Assembly: GCA_900762005.1 (NCBI GenBank)
Contig: CAAFEV010000069.1
Coordinates: 1-11,894 of the forward strand
Reading direction: 5' to 3'
DNA length: 11,894 bases
Origin: an uncultured Oscillospiraceae bacterium
GTDB taxonomy: Bacteria > Bacillota > Clostridia > Oscillospirales > Oscillospiraceae
Part shown: positions 4,348 through 11,027 of the stretch, in pieces
Numbering within the stretch: position 1 is the stretch's first letter
Layout of the letters: every line of letters begins with the position of its first letter
Notes under the pieces: generated by a model
Database searches by the model: none
Told to the model about the DNA's origin: nothing
The model's input: only the letters and a program-made list of their open reading frames with translations
Translations under genes and position numbers: made by a program

Positions 4348-5415
4348 ATGAACTCTGAAATTTTCGCTGCGCTGAAGCAGCTTGAAAAGGAGCGCGGCAT
4401 TCCGGTTTCTTACATGGTCGAGCGCATTACGCAGGCACTTGTAGCGGCGTACAAAAAGGACAAGGACGGCTATGTGGACAATGTTTTTGTTGAGCTCAAC
4501 GAGAACGCCATGCGGATGTACGTACAAAAAGAGGTTGTCGAAGAGGTAATTTCTCCTGCGACGGAGATTATTCTGGAGGCAGCCCAAAAGATTGAAAAGA
4601 ACGCCCAGCTCGGCGATTTGGTCAATGTGGAAATTCAGACCAAGGCATTCGGCAGAATTGCCGCACAAACGGCGAAGCAGGTAATTATTCAGGGCATCCG
4701 CGAAGCGGAGCGCGGTATGGTTTTTGAGAGCTTTTCCTCCAAGGAGCATGAAATTCTCACCGGCAGCGTCCTGCGCATTGAGCCGGGCGGCGATATCACC
4801 GTTCGGATCGGGCAGGGAACCGACCGGACGGACGCGCTGCTAGCCGTCGGCGAGCAGGTGCGCGGCGAAAAGTTCAAGGAAGGCGATTTAATCCGCGTCT
4901 ATGTCGTTGAGGTACGCCGCAGCAACCGCGGACCGCAGGTGCTTGTCTCGCGCACCCATCCCGCACTGGTCAAACGTCTGTTCGAGCTTGAGGTGCCGGA
5001 AATCGACTCCGGCGCGGTGGAAATCCGCTCCATCTCCCGCGAGCCCGGCTCGCGCACGAAGCTTGCCGTCCATGCGACCGAGGAAAACATCGACCCAGTC
5101 GGTGCCTGCGTCGGTGCCAGAGGTGCCCGCGTCAACGCGGTCGTCGAGGAGCTGCAAGGCGAAAAGATGGACATTGTTGTCTGGTCTGAGGACTTGGAAA
5201 AGTTCGTTGCCTCCGCGCTCTCTCCTGCGGATGTCATCTCCGTCACACAGCTTGACGGGCAGAAGTCCTGCCGTGTCATCGTGCCGGACGACCAGCTCTC
5301 GCTTGCCATCGGCAAGGAGGGGCAGAATGCGCGTCTTGCTGCGCGTCTGACCGGCTGTAAAATCGACATCAAGCCCGCCTCTCAGGCAGAGACCGGCGAA
5401 GAGCCTACGGGCTGA
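4348..5415 (+). CDS. nusA: Transcription termination/antitermination protein NusA
   Basis: A 355-residue RNA polymerase-binding elongation factor that promotes pausing and intrinsic termination and takes part in antitermination on rRNA. Domains in order: N-terminal polymerase-binding domain (about 1-125, with IPVSYMVERITQALVAAYKKD), S1 domain (about 133-200, from EILTGSVLRIEPGGDITVRIG), KH1 with GARG at 256-259, and KH2 with GKEG at 322-325 (DDQLSLAIGKEGQNARLAARL). It ends soon after KH2 and so lacks the C-terminal acidic repeats of enterobacterial NusA, as usual in Firmicutes. The ATG at 4348 is preferred over the in-frame ATG at 4324 because AAGGAGG lies at 4336-4342 and because homologues begin near MNSEIFAAL. 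The upstream leader hairpin could make nusA autoregulatory. Confidence 0.97.
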   Translation: MNSEIFAALKQLEKERGIPVSYMVERITQALVAAYKKDKDGYVDNVFVELNENAMRMYVQKEVVEEVISPATEIILEAAQKIEKNAQLGDLVNVEIQTKAFGRIAAQTAKQVIIQGIREAERGMVFESFSSKEHEILTGSVLRIEPGGDITVRIGQGTDRTDALLAVGEQVRGEKFKEGDLIRVYVVEVRRSNRGPQVLVSRTHPALVKRLFELEVPEIDSGAVEIRSISREPGSRTKLAVHATEENIDPVGACVGARGARVNAVVEELQGEKMDIVVWSEDLEKFVASALSPADVISVTQLDGQKSCRVIVPDDQLSLAIGKEGQNARLAARLTGCKIDIKPASQAETGEEPTG

Positions 5416-5447
5416 TTCATAAAACACAAACAGAAGGAGGGCGTATC

Positions 5448-5732
5448 ATGCCGAAGAAAATACCGATGCGGCAATGCTTGGGCTGCCGTGAAATGAAGCC
5501 GAAGCGCGAGCTGCTGCGCGTGGTGCGCTCGCCGGAGGGGACGGTATCCCTCGACCTGCGCGGCAAGGCGAACGGCAGAGGTGCTTATGTCTGCTGCAGC
5601 GAGGACTGCCTGAAAAAAGCAATCAAGACAAAGGCACTGTCCCGCGCGTTAGAAGCGGAGCTGCCCGAGGACTTACCGCAGCAGCTTGCGCAGCAGTTGC
5701 AAAAGGAGGCGGAGCATGGAGAACAATCGTAG
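5448..5732 (+). CDS. ylxR: YlxR/RnpM family RNA-binding protein (DUF448)
   Basis: A 94-residue basic protein with the two family signatures: MRQCLGCREMKPKRELLRVV (residues 7-26) and GRGAYVCCSEDCL (43-55). The family is a small RNA-binding fold. The Bacillus subtilis member has been described as a modulator of RNase P (RnpM) and as nucleoid-associated, so more than one role has been proposed. The C-terminal tail (about 70-94) is Gln/Glu-rich and variable. An AAGGAGGGCG ribosome binding site precedes the ATG. It sits 32 nt after nusA, in the conserved place between nusA and ylxQ. Its last 17 nt overlap ylxQ. Confidence 0.94.
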   Translation: MPKKIPMRQCLGCREMKPKRELLRVVRSPEGTVSLDLRGKANGRGAYVCCSEDCLKKAIKTKALSRALEAELPEDLPQQLAQQLQKEAEHGEQS

Positions 5733-6135
5733 CTTAGGGCTGCTGTCCATCAGCCGCAAGGGAGCCAACCTTGTGGCGGGGGAAGAGCCGGTCGGAGCGG
5801 CTGCCCGTTCCGGCAGAGCGCGGCTGATGCTTCTGGCGTCCGATGCCGGGGCGCATACCATGCGGCGGGCGCAGAATTTTGTCGCAGGCACGGCGCAGCC
5901 GCTGCTGACCCTCCCATTTACCAAGGAGGAGCTGGGCAATGCACTCGGCATTCCGAGCTGTGCGGTTGTCGCAATCACGGATGTCCGGCTTGCGCAGGCA
6001 TTTGTCAAGACCTTAGGCGAGCCGGAGAAGTATGCCGCGCTGTTGGCGGATTTGGATGTTCGCGTTGAACGTGTGGAAAAGCGCCGTGCTGAGGAAAAGG
6101 CGCATCAGCGGAACATCCGACACGGGAAAAAGTAA
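5716..6135 (+). CDS. ylxQ: YlxQ, L7Ae/L30e-family RNA-binding protein
   Basis: A 139-residue protein of the ribosomal L7Ae-like family, which binds kink-turn RNA. Residues 5-100 carry the fold: RSLGLLSISRKGANLVAGEE, then RARLMLLASDAGAHTMRRAQ, PLLTLPFTKEELGNALG and CAVVAITDVRLAQAFVKTL. The C-terminal extension (about 112-139) is strongly charged and basic (VERVEKRRAEEKAHQRNIRHGKK) and is longer than in minimal L7Ae proteins; it may give nonspecific RNA affinity. The ATG at 5716 is chosen over the in-frame 5686 because AAAGGAGG stands at 5702-5709. It therefore starts inside the end of ylxR, implying translational coupling. The cellular target is not known to me. Confidence 0.92.
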   Translation: MENNRSLGLLSISRKGANLVAGEEPVGAAARSGRARLMLLASDAGAHTMRRAQNFVAGTAQPLLTLPFTKEELGNALGIPSCAVVAITDVRLAQAFVKTLGEPEKYAALLADLDVRVERVEKRRAEEKAHQRNIRHGKK

Positions 6136-6150
6136 CACGGAGGTGGCTTT

Positions 6151-8445
6151 ATGAGTTTAGTGAAGTATCGTATCAAGGAAGTGGCAACGGATTTCGGCAT
6201 GACGCCGAAGGAAATTGCAGAGGTTATCGGGATTTATTTTGAAAAGCCGAAGAGCAACACGATTGTGCTGACAGATGAGCAGCTCAACGTCGTGTTTGAC
6301 CATATCACCCAGCATCGGCAGATTGACTCGATTGCGCAGGTGTTTGCGGTTGCGCCCGCTCCGAAGAAGGAGCCGCCGAAGGCGGAAACACCCGCTGCCG
6401 AAACAGGCGCGGCGGCCGGAAAGCCGGAGGAAGCGGCAAAACCCAAGGAAGAGCAGCGCAAGCGGGAACGCCGCGTGGTGGATACCAAGGCAGTTACGGT
6501 CAATGCCAACCGCTTTGATGACCGCGTGGACAATCTGGTTTCCGACAAGGTGCAGAATTATTCCGGCGGCAAGCAGAAATTCGGCAATAAAAACAAAAAA
6601 ACCGGCAAGGATAAGAAAGCCCCCATCGGCAACAAACGCCGCAACGAGGAGCAGGAGAAGCTCCGCCGTCTGCGTCTTGAGATTATCAAGAAAACACCGC
6701 TCACCGTAAAAATCCCCGATGAAATCACCGTCGGCGAGCTTGCCTCGCGTATGAAAAAGACCGCCACCGAGGTCATTAAGGTCTTAATCCGCAATGGGGT
6801 CATGGCAGCCATCAACCAGACCATCGACTTTGACACCGCCGAATTCGTTGCAACCGAGCTGGGCTGCAAGGTCGAGCGTGAAATTGTCGTAACAATTGAA
6901 GAACGTCTGATTGACGACCATGAGGACACCGCCGAGGATTTGCTGCCGCGCAGCCCTGTTGTCGTTGTCATGGGTCACGTTGACCACGGCAAGACGAGCC
7001 TGCTCGATGCCGTGCGAAAGACGAATGTTGTCTCCGGCGAAGCAGGCGGAATCACGCAGCACATCGGAGCCTACACCGTCGAAATCAACGGCAGCCCGAT
7101 TACCTTCTTGGATACCCCGGGTCATGCCGCCTTTACCTCCATGCGTGCCCGCGGTGCCATGTGTACGGATATCGCAATTCTGGTTGTTGCCGCCGATGAC
7201 GGTATCATGCCGCAGACCATCGAGGCAATCAACCACGCCAAGGCGGCGAGCATTCCGATTATCGTCGCCATTAACAAAATGGATAAGCACGGCGCGAACC
7301 CCGACCGCATCATGCAGCAGCTCACCGAATACGAGCTTGTGCCTGAGGAATGGGGCGGTGAGACGATTATCTGCCCGATTTCCGCCAAGACCGGCGAGGG
7401 CATCGACAACCTGCTCGAAATGGTCACGCTGACCGCAGAGGTGCGTGAGCTGACCGCGAATCCGAACCGTCCCGGCAAGGGCACGGTCATTGAAGCCCGT
7501 CTGGATAAAAACCGCGGACCGATTGCCACCCTGCTGGTGCGCAACGGCACGCTACACAAGGGCGATTTGATTATCGCCGGCACGGCAGTCGGCAGAGTCC
7601 GTGTCATGACGGACGATAAGGGCAGAGCCATCAGCGAAGCAGGCCCCTCCGTCCCTGTGGAAATCACGGGTCTAGCCGAAACCCCCGCTCCCGGTGACGA
7701 ATTCAACGTCGTAGCCGACGAGCGTATGGCGCGTCAGTTGGTCGAGCAGCGTAAACAGTCCGAAAAGGACGCCGTCGCGCAGCAGGCGAGCAAGGTCACG
7801 CTTGACAACCTCTTCAGCAAGATGCAGGAGGGAGAGATGAAGGAACTGAATCTCATCGTCAAGGCGGATGTGCAGGGCTCATCGGAAGCAGTCCGTGCAA
7901 GTCTGGAAAAGCTCACCAACGACGAGGTGCGCGTGCGCGTTATTCACGCGGGCGTCGGTGCCATCAACGAGTCGGATATTCTGCTTGCCTCCACCTCCAA
8001 CGCGATTGTCGTCGGCTTCAACGTCCGTCCGGACGCGGCAGCCGCCGCCTCCGCACAACGCTCCAATGTGGATTTACGGATGTACCGCGTGATTTACGAC
8101 GCGATTGATGAAATCGAATCCGCGATGAAGGGGATGCTTGCCCCGAAATTCCGCGAAGCGATTATCGGCCACGCTGAGGTGCGCCAGACCTATAAGGTCT
8201 CCGCCATCGGCACGATTGCCGGCTGCTATGTCAAGGACGGAAAAATTACCCGTGACGCGCAGGTGCGCGTCCTGCGTGACAACGTCGTGGTCTATCAGGG
8301 TGTGCTCGGCTCTCTGCAACGCTTCAAGGACTCCGTCAAGGAGGTCGCCGCGAATTACGAGTGCGGCATGTCGATTGAAAAATTCAACGACATCAAGGAA
8401 GGCGACGTGTTCGAGTGCTTTGTGATGGAGGAAATCCCCCGCTGA
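6151..8445 (+). CDS. infB: Translation initiation factor IF-2
   Basis: A 764-residue GTPase that brings fMet-tRNA to the 30S P site and promotes subunit joining. Layout: an N-terminal IF2_N-like helical module (about 1-60), a Pro/Ala/Lys/Glu-rich linker (about 65-180), a second IF2_N module from T182 (TPLTVKIPDEITVGELASRM), and the G domain. G motifs are GHVDHGKT at 275-282, DTPGH at 321-325, NKMD at 375-378 and SAK at 411-413. Domains II, III and the fMet-tRNA-binding IV follow to the C-terminus. Length is ordinary for Firmicutes. GGAGGTGG sits just before the ATG, 15 nt after ylxQ. No start signal for a shorter isoform stands out. It is followed, unusually, by a 335-bp spacer before rbfA. 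Confidence 0.98.
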   Translation: MSLVKYRIKEVATDFGMTPKEIAEVIGIYFEKPKSNTIVLTDEQLNVVFDHITQHRQIDSIAQVFAVAPAPKKEPPKAETPAAETGAAAGKPEEAAKPKEEQRKRERRVVDTKAVTVNANRFDDRVDNLVSDKVQNYSGGKQKFGNKNKKTGKDKKAPIGNKRRNEEQEKLRRLRLEIIKKTPLTVKIPDEITVGELASRMKKTATEVIKVLIRNGVMAAINQTIDFDTAEFVATELGCKVEREIVVTIEERLIDDHEDTAEDLLPRSPVVVVMGHVDHGKTSLLDAVRKTNVVSGEAGGITQHIGAYTVEINGSPITFLDTPGHAAFTSMRARGAMCTDIAILVVAADDGIMPQTIEAINHAKAASIPIIVAINKMDKHGANPDRIMQQLTEYELVPEEWGGETIICPISAKTGEGIDNLLEMVTLTAEVRELTANPNRPGKGTVIEARLDKNRGPIATLLVRNGTLHKGDLIIAGTAVGRVRVMTDDKGRAISEAGPSVPVEITGLAETPAPGDEFNVVADERMARQLVEQRKQSEKDAVAQQASKVTLDNLFSKMQEGEMKELNLIVKADVQGSSEAVRASLEKLTNDEVRVRVIHAGVGAINESDILLASTSNAIVVGFNVRPDAAAAASAQRSNVDLRMYRVIYDAIDEIESAMKGMLAPKFREAIIGHAEVRQTYKVSAIGTIAGCYVKDGKITRDAQVRVLRDNVVVYQGVLGSLQRFKDSVKEVAANYECGMSIEKFNDIKEGDVFECFVMEEIPR

Positions 8446-8460
8446 CGTCCTCACAAGCTT

Positions 8461-8486
8461 CATATCCTTCGCTTCCTCGCAGGCTC
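8461..8486 (+). repeat. Dispersed repeat copy 2 (26 bp identical to 3461-3486)
   Basis: Identical over 26 bases to the copy upstream of the rimP promoter, in the same orientation, starting 16 nt after the infB stop. It is followed by TTCGCTGCTCGTCC, which resembles sequence slightly further downstream in copy 1. This suggests one element family with a small internal insertion or deletion. Confidence 0.75.
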
Positions 8487-8731
8487 TTCGCTGCTCGTCC
8501 TTTTCCGCTCGCAAATTCCGCACCGTCCCTTGGCTCCCTCTGACGAGGGCTCCGTTTGCGAGCACCGCCGGTGGCGGATACAGCGAGCAATAAGGATGGG
8601 CAGCGGCAACGAGCAATTCGGGCTTTTGCGAGAAGTGCGACTATGCCGCAACCGGGGCTGGCACCGTAGGCGACTGAGGGAGAGCTTTTCAATCCGCCTT
8701 TGCTCCGCAAAGACATCAATTCACTGTTCTT

Positions 8732-8764
8732 ACGCGGGAGAGGCAACGCCGCTCCCGCGTTTTT
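8732..8764 (+). terminator. Strong intrinsic-terminator-like hairpin directly before rbfA
   Basis: ACGCGGGAG (8732-8740) pairs perfectly with CTCCCGCGT (8752-8760). Inside it, GGC/GCC adds three more pairs around an AAC loop after one A-G mismatch. Five T's follow (8760-8764), then immediately the rbfA ribosome binding site AAAGGAGG (8766-8773). The form is that of a canonical Rho-independent terminator, but it lies inside an operon with no visible promoter after it. It probably acts as a partial terminator or attenuator that lowers rbfA-ribF expression relative to infB. Confidence 0.8.
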
Positions 8765-8780
8765 CAAAGGAGGACTTATT

Positions 8781-9158
8781 ATGGCATCCAATCGTATCGG
8801 ACGCATCAACGAAGAAATCCAGCGTGAGCTGGCAGAGCTTCTGCGCGAGCTTAAGGATCCGCGTGTGCACAAGACCATGCTTTCTATTCTCCGCGTCGAA
8901 ACCACGCCCGACCTGCGCTATGCAAAGGTCTTTGTCTCCCTGCTGGAGCCGGAGTACACCAAGGAGACGCTTGCCGGTTTAAAATCCTCGTCGGGCTATC
9001 TGCGCCGCGAATTAGGCAAAAGTCTGCAACTGCGCTACACGCCCGAGCTGCAATGGCAGTTGGACGACTCTATTACCCATGGCGCGCACATTCTCAATTT
9101 GCTCTCCAAGCTGAACATCAAGGAGGACGCGGAAGATGAAAGCTCTGACCATTGCTGA
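8781..9158 (+). CDS. rbfA: Ribosome-binding factor A
   Basis: A 125-residue KH-like protein that binds the 30S subunit near the 16S rRNA 5' helix and is needed for late maturation and cold adaptation. Family features: SNRIGRINEEIQRELAELLRE (residues 3-23), LKDPRVHKTMLSILRVETTPDLRYAKVFVS (24-53) and LQLRYTPELQWQLDDSITHG (82-101). A short acidic tail follows (KEDAEDESSDHC). AAAGGAGG at 8766-8773 sets the ATG at 8781; a longer frame from 8700 would run through the terminator hairpin and is rejected. Its end overlaps nrnA by 23 nt. Unlike the other operon genes it is separated from its upstream neighbour by a long spacer and a terminator-like hairpin. Confidence 0.96.
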   Translation: MASNRIGRINEEIQRELAELLRELKDPRVHKTMLSILRVETTPDLRYAKVFVSLLEPEYTKETLAGLKSSSGYLRRELGKSLQLRYTPELQWQLDDSITHGAHILNLLSKLNIKEDAEDESSDHC

Positions 9159-10092
9159 GCTTGCCCATGCGCTTACCCTGCGGGATAATTTTATTCTTTT
9201 GACGCATCGCCGTCCCGACGGCGATACCATCGGCTCTGCGGTTGCGCTGTGCCGTGCGTTGCGTGGGCTCGGCAAAACAGCATCGTTGCTGGATAACCCG
9301 CAGTTCACCCCGAAATATCGCCCTTTTTACGAGGGCTTAACCGTCGAAGCGGTGCCGGAGAACGCCTGCCTTGTTGCGGTTGATACTGCGGCCGTGCAGA
9401 TGCTCTCCTATTCCGCGCTGCCCTATGCTGCGGGTATCAGCTTCTTAATTGACCACCATGAGCGCAGCGGTGCCTATGCCGCCGAGGGTCATGTGGACCC
9501 CCGTGCCGCCGCCTGCGGAGAGCTGATTTTTGCACTTTTGCAGCAGCTCGGTGTGCAGCTCTCTGCCCCGATTGCCGAGGCGATTTACGTCGCTGTCTCC
9601 ACCGACACCGGCTGCTTCCGCTTCAGCAATACCACCGCCAACACCCTGCGCGTTGCCGCCGCCTGTAAGGAGTGCGGCGCGGACACCTTTGCCATCAATC
9701 AGGTGATGTTTCTCACGAAACGCTTTGCGCGCTTAAAATTAGAGGCATATCTGACAGAAACCACAGCCCTTTACGCAAACGGGCTTGTGGCAATCAGCCA
9801 GGTTTCCAATGATGTGCGCAGTGAATTGGGTATCACCGAGGACGATATTGAAGACATTTCCGGCTTCGGCAGAGCGATTGAGGGCGTGGAAATCGCAATT
9901 ATGCTGCGTCAGGAGGGCGAGCAGACAAAGCTGTCCGTACGCACCTCTCCGCGCTATCATGCAAGCAGCATCTGCGCTGAGCTGGGCGGCGGCGGTCATG
10001 CTGCGGCGGCCGGCGCGACCTATGACGGCTCTTTGAAGGCAACACAGGAGGAAATCCTGCGCGTTTTAAAAAAGCAAGGGATTGCAATTTAA
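9136..10092 (+). CDS. nrnA: Bifunctional oligoribonuclease/PAP phosphatase NrnA (DHH-DHHA1)
   Basis: A 318-residue cytoplasmic phosphoesterase of the DHH superfamily that degrades 2-5-nt RNAs and dephosphorylates pAp. Metal-binding motifs: THRRPDGDTIGS at 23-34 (H24, D28, D30), AVDTAA with D83, DHH at 106-108, and STDTG with D157. The C-terminal DHHA1 domain (about 205-318) holds the substrate-binding glycine motif GGGGHAAAAGA at 284-294. Motif I has Arg at the position usually occupied by Asn (HxNPDGD); the metal ligands are intact. AAGGAGG at 9120-9126 inside rbfA sets the start. The stop shares one base with the truB start (TAATG). The place between rbfA and truB is conserved in Firmicutes. 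Confidence 0.95.
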   Translation: MKALTIAELAHALTLRDNFILLTHRRPDGDTIGSAVALCRALRGLGKTASLLDNPQFTPKYRPFYEGLTVEAVPENACLVAVDTAAVQMLSYSALPYAAGISFLIDHHERSGAYAAEGHVDPRAAACGELIFALLQQLGVQLSAPIAEAIYVAVSTDTGCFRFSNTTANTLRVAAACKECGADTFAINQVMFLTKRFARLKLEAYLTETTALYANGLVAISQVSNDVRSELGITEDDIEDISGFGRAIEGVEIAIMLRQEGEQTKLSVRTSPRYHASSICAELGGGGHAAAAGATYDGSLKATQEEILRVLKKQGIAI

Positions 10093-11024
10093 TGGCAAAC
10101 GGTATTATCATCATTGATAAGCCGAGCGGTTGGACGTCGCAGGATGTTGTCGCCAAGCTGCGCGGTGTGTTTCACGAAAAGCGTGTTGGGCACGGCGGTA
10201 CGCTCGACCCGATGGCAACCGGTGTTCTGCCGGTGTTTGTCGGCAGAGCCACCCGCGCCGTCGAATTTTTCGAACACGCGCAAAAAGCCTACCGTGCCAC
10301 CCTGCTGTTCGGTACCGTGACCGACACACAGGATACCACCGGCAAAATTCTCTCCCAAACCCCCGTCAACGTCCCCGACGCAAGTACCGCCCCCGACGCA
10401 AGCAGTCTCAACTGCACCGCCCCTGTCCGCGTCACACTCGCAGATTTGGAGGCAGTCTTACCGCGTTTTCTCGGCGAACAGCTTCAAATACCCCCAATGT
10501 ACTCTGCGATAAAAGTAAAAGGCCAAAAGTTATATGAGATTGCTCGTCGCGGTGGCGAGGTGGAAAGAATGCCCAGAAATATCACACTTTATGCGGTTAA
10601 AATATTGCATTTTATGCCAACCGAAGCAATTCTCTTTTTCCGTTGCTCCAAAGGCACCTACATTCGCACGCTCTGCCACGACATCGGACAGGCACTCGGC
10701 TGCGGCGGCTGTATGTCTGCGCTGCGCCGCGAGGAAGCCGGTTGCTTCACGCTTGCACAGGCGCACACCTTGCAGGAAGTAATTGCCGCAGAGAACCCGC
10801 AGTCCCTTCTCCTGCCGACTGATACTCTTTTCTTACAGCATCCGGCAATTACGCTGATCGCCGCACAGGAAAAAGCCTGTCGCAACGGTGCATCTTTTCC
10901 GGTCGCCAACACAGACGGCACCTATCGTCTCTATGCCGCAGGCGGCGAATTTTTAGCCCTTGCCGAAGTAAAAAACCATACTGCTCAACTCATTAAAAGC
11001 TTCTTTGCTCCCACGGAGGAATGA
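10092..11024 (+). CDS. truB: tRNA pseudouridine(55) synthase TruB
   Basis: A 310-residue enzyme that converts U55 in the T-loop of tRNAs to pseudouridine. The catalytic motif GHGGTLDPMATGVLPV contains D39. Further family segments are KAYRATLLFGTVTDTQDTTG (66-85), IPPMYSAIKVKGQKLYEIAR (133-152), SKGTYIRTLCHDIG (186-199) and a PUA-like C-terminal region (about 240-305). Residues about 88-112, between the DTTG segment and VTLADLEAVLPRF, look like a species-level insertion built on a repeated PDAS; the core is intact. There is no strong ribosome binding site. The start overlaps the nrnA stop (TAATG), so translation probably depends on coupling. The part around 10485-10640 is visibly richer in A+T than the rest of the gene. 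Confidence 0.96.
   Translation: MANGIIIIDKPSGWTSQDVVAKLRGVFHEKRVGHGGTLDPMATGVLPVFVGRATRAVEFFEHAQKAYRATLLFGTVTDTQDTTGKILSQTPVNVPDASTAPDASSLNCTAPVRVTLADLEAVLPRFLGEQLQIPPMYSAIKVKGQKLYEIARRGGEVERMPRNITLYAVKILHFMPTEAILFFRCSKGTYIRTLCHDIGQALGCGGCMSALRREEAGCFTLAQAHTLQEVIAAENPQSLLLPTDTLFLQHPAITLIAAQEKACRNGASFPVANTDGTYRLYAAGGEFLALAEVKNHTAQLIKSFFAPTEE
10373..10402 (+). repeat. Short in-frame tandem repeat within truB
   Basis: CCCCGACGCAAG occurs at 10373-10384 and again at 10391-10402, an 18-nt period equal to six codons (PDASTA, PDASSL). It falls in the loop insertion of TruB and is probably a slippage or duplication product that the protein tolerates. Confidence 0.75.
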
Positions 11025-11027
11025 TTT

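Larger units (their letters stand above)
8446..8780. other. 335-bp repeat-bearing spacer inside the operon (infB-rbfA)
   Basis: All other junctions in this operon are overlaps or under 35 nt, so this spacer stands out. It contains the second copy of the 26-bp dispersed repeat (8461-8486), a CCGCC-GGT-GGCGG hairpin (8565-8577), the stretch GGCACCGTAGGCGACTGAGG (about 8660-8679), a perfect CTTTGC-TCC-GCAAAG hairpin (8698-8712) and a strong terminator-like hairpin (8732-8764). No good promoter is visible. A long minus-strand open frame crosses it but has no ribosome binding site and runs into infB and rbfA, so I do not call it a gene. It looks like inserted and decayed dispersed-repeat sequence. 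Confidence 0.7.

Noticed and set aside
4888..5427. 179-codon minus-strand open frame opposite nusA
   Set aside because: It is a shadow of the well-supported nusA frame in GC-rich DNA, with no ribosome binding site or recognisable motif.
6784..7706. Long minus-strand open frames opposite infB
   Set aside because: infB is unmistakable on the plus strand; these are antisense shadows caused by codon bias.
8565..8577. CCGCC-GGT-GGCGG hairpin as a terminator for infB
   Set aside because: The stem is only 5 bp with a 3-nt loop and no U-tract; the hairpin at 8732-8764 is far stronger.
8393..8905. 170-codon minus-strand open frame covering the infB-rbfA spacer
   Set aside because: It runs into the conserved 3' end of infB and 5' end of rbfA, has Ser/Arg-rich non-protein-like composition and no ribosome binding site. 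It arises from GC-rich repeat sequence.
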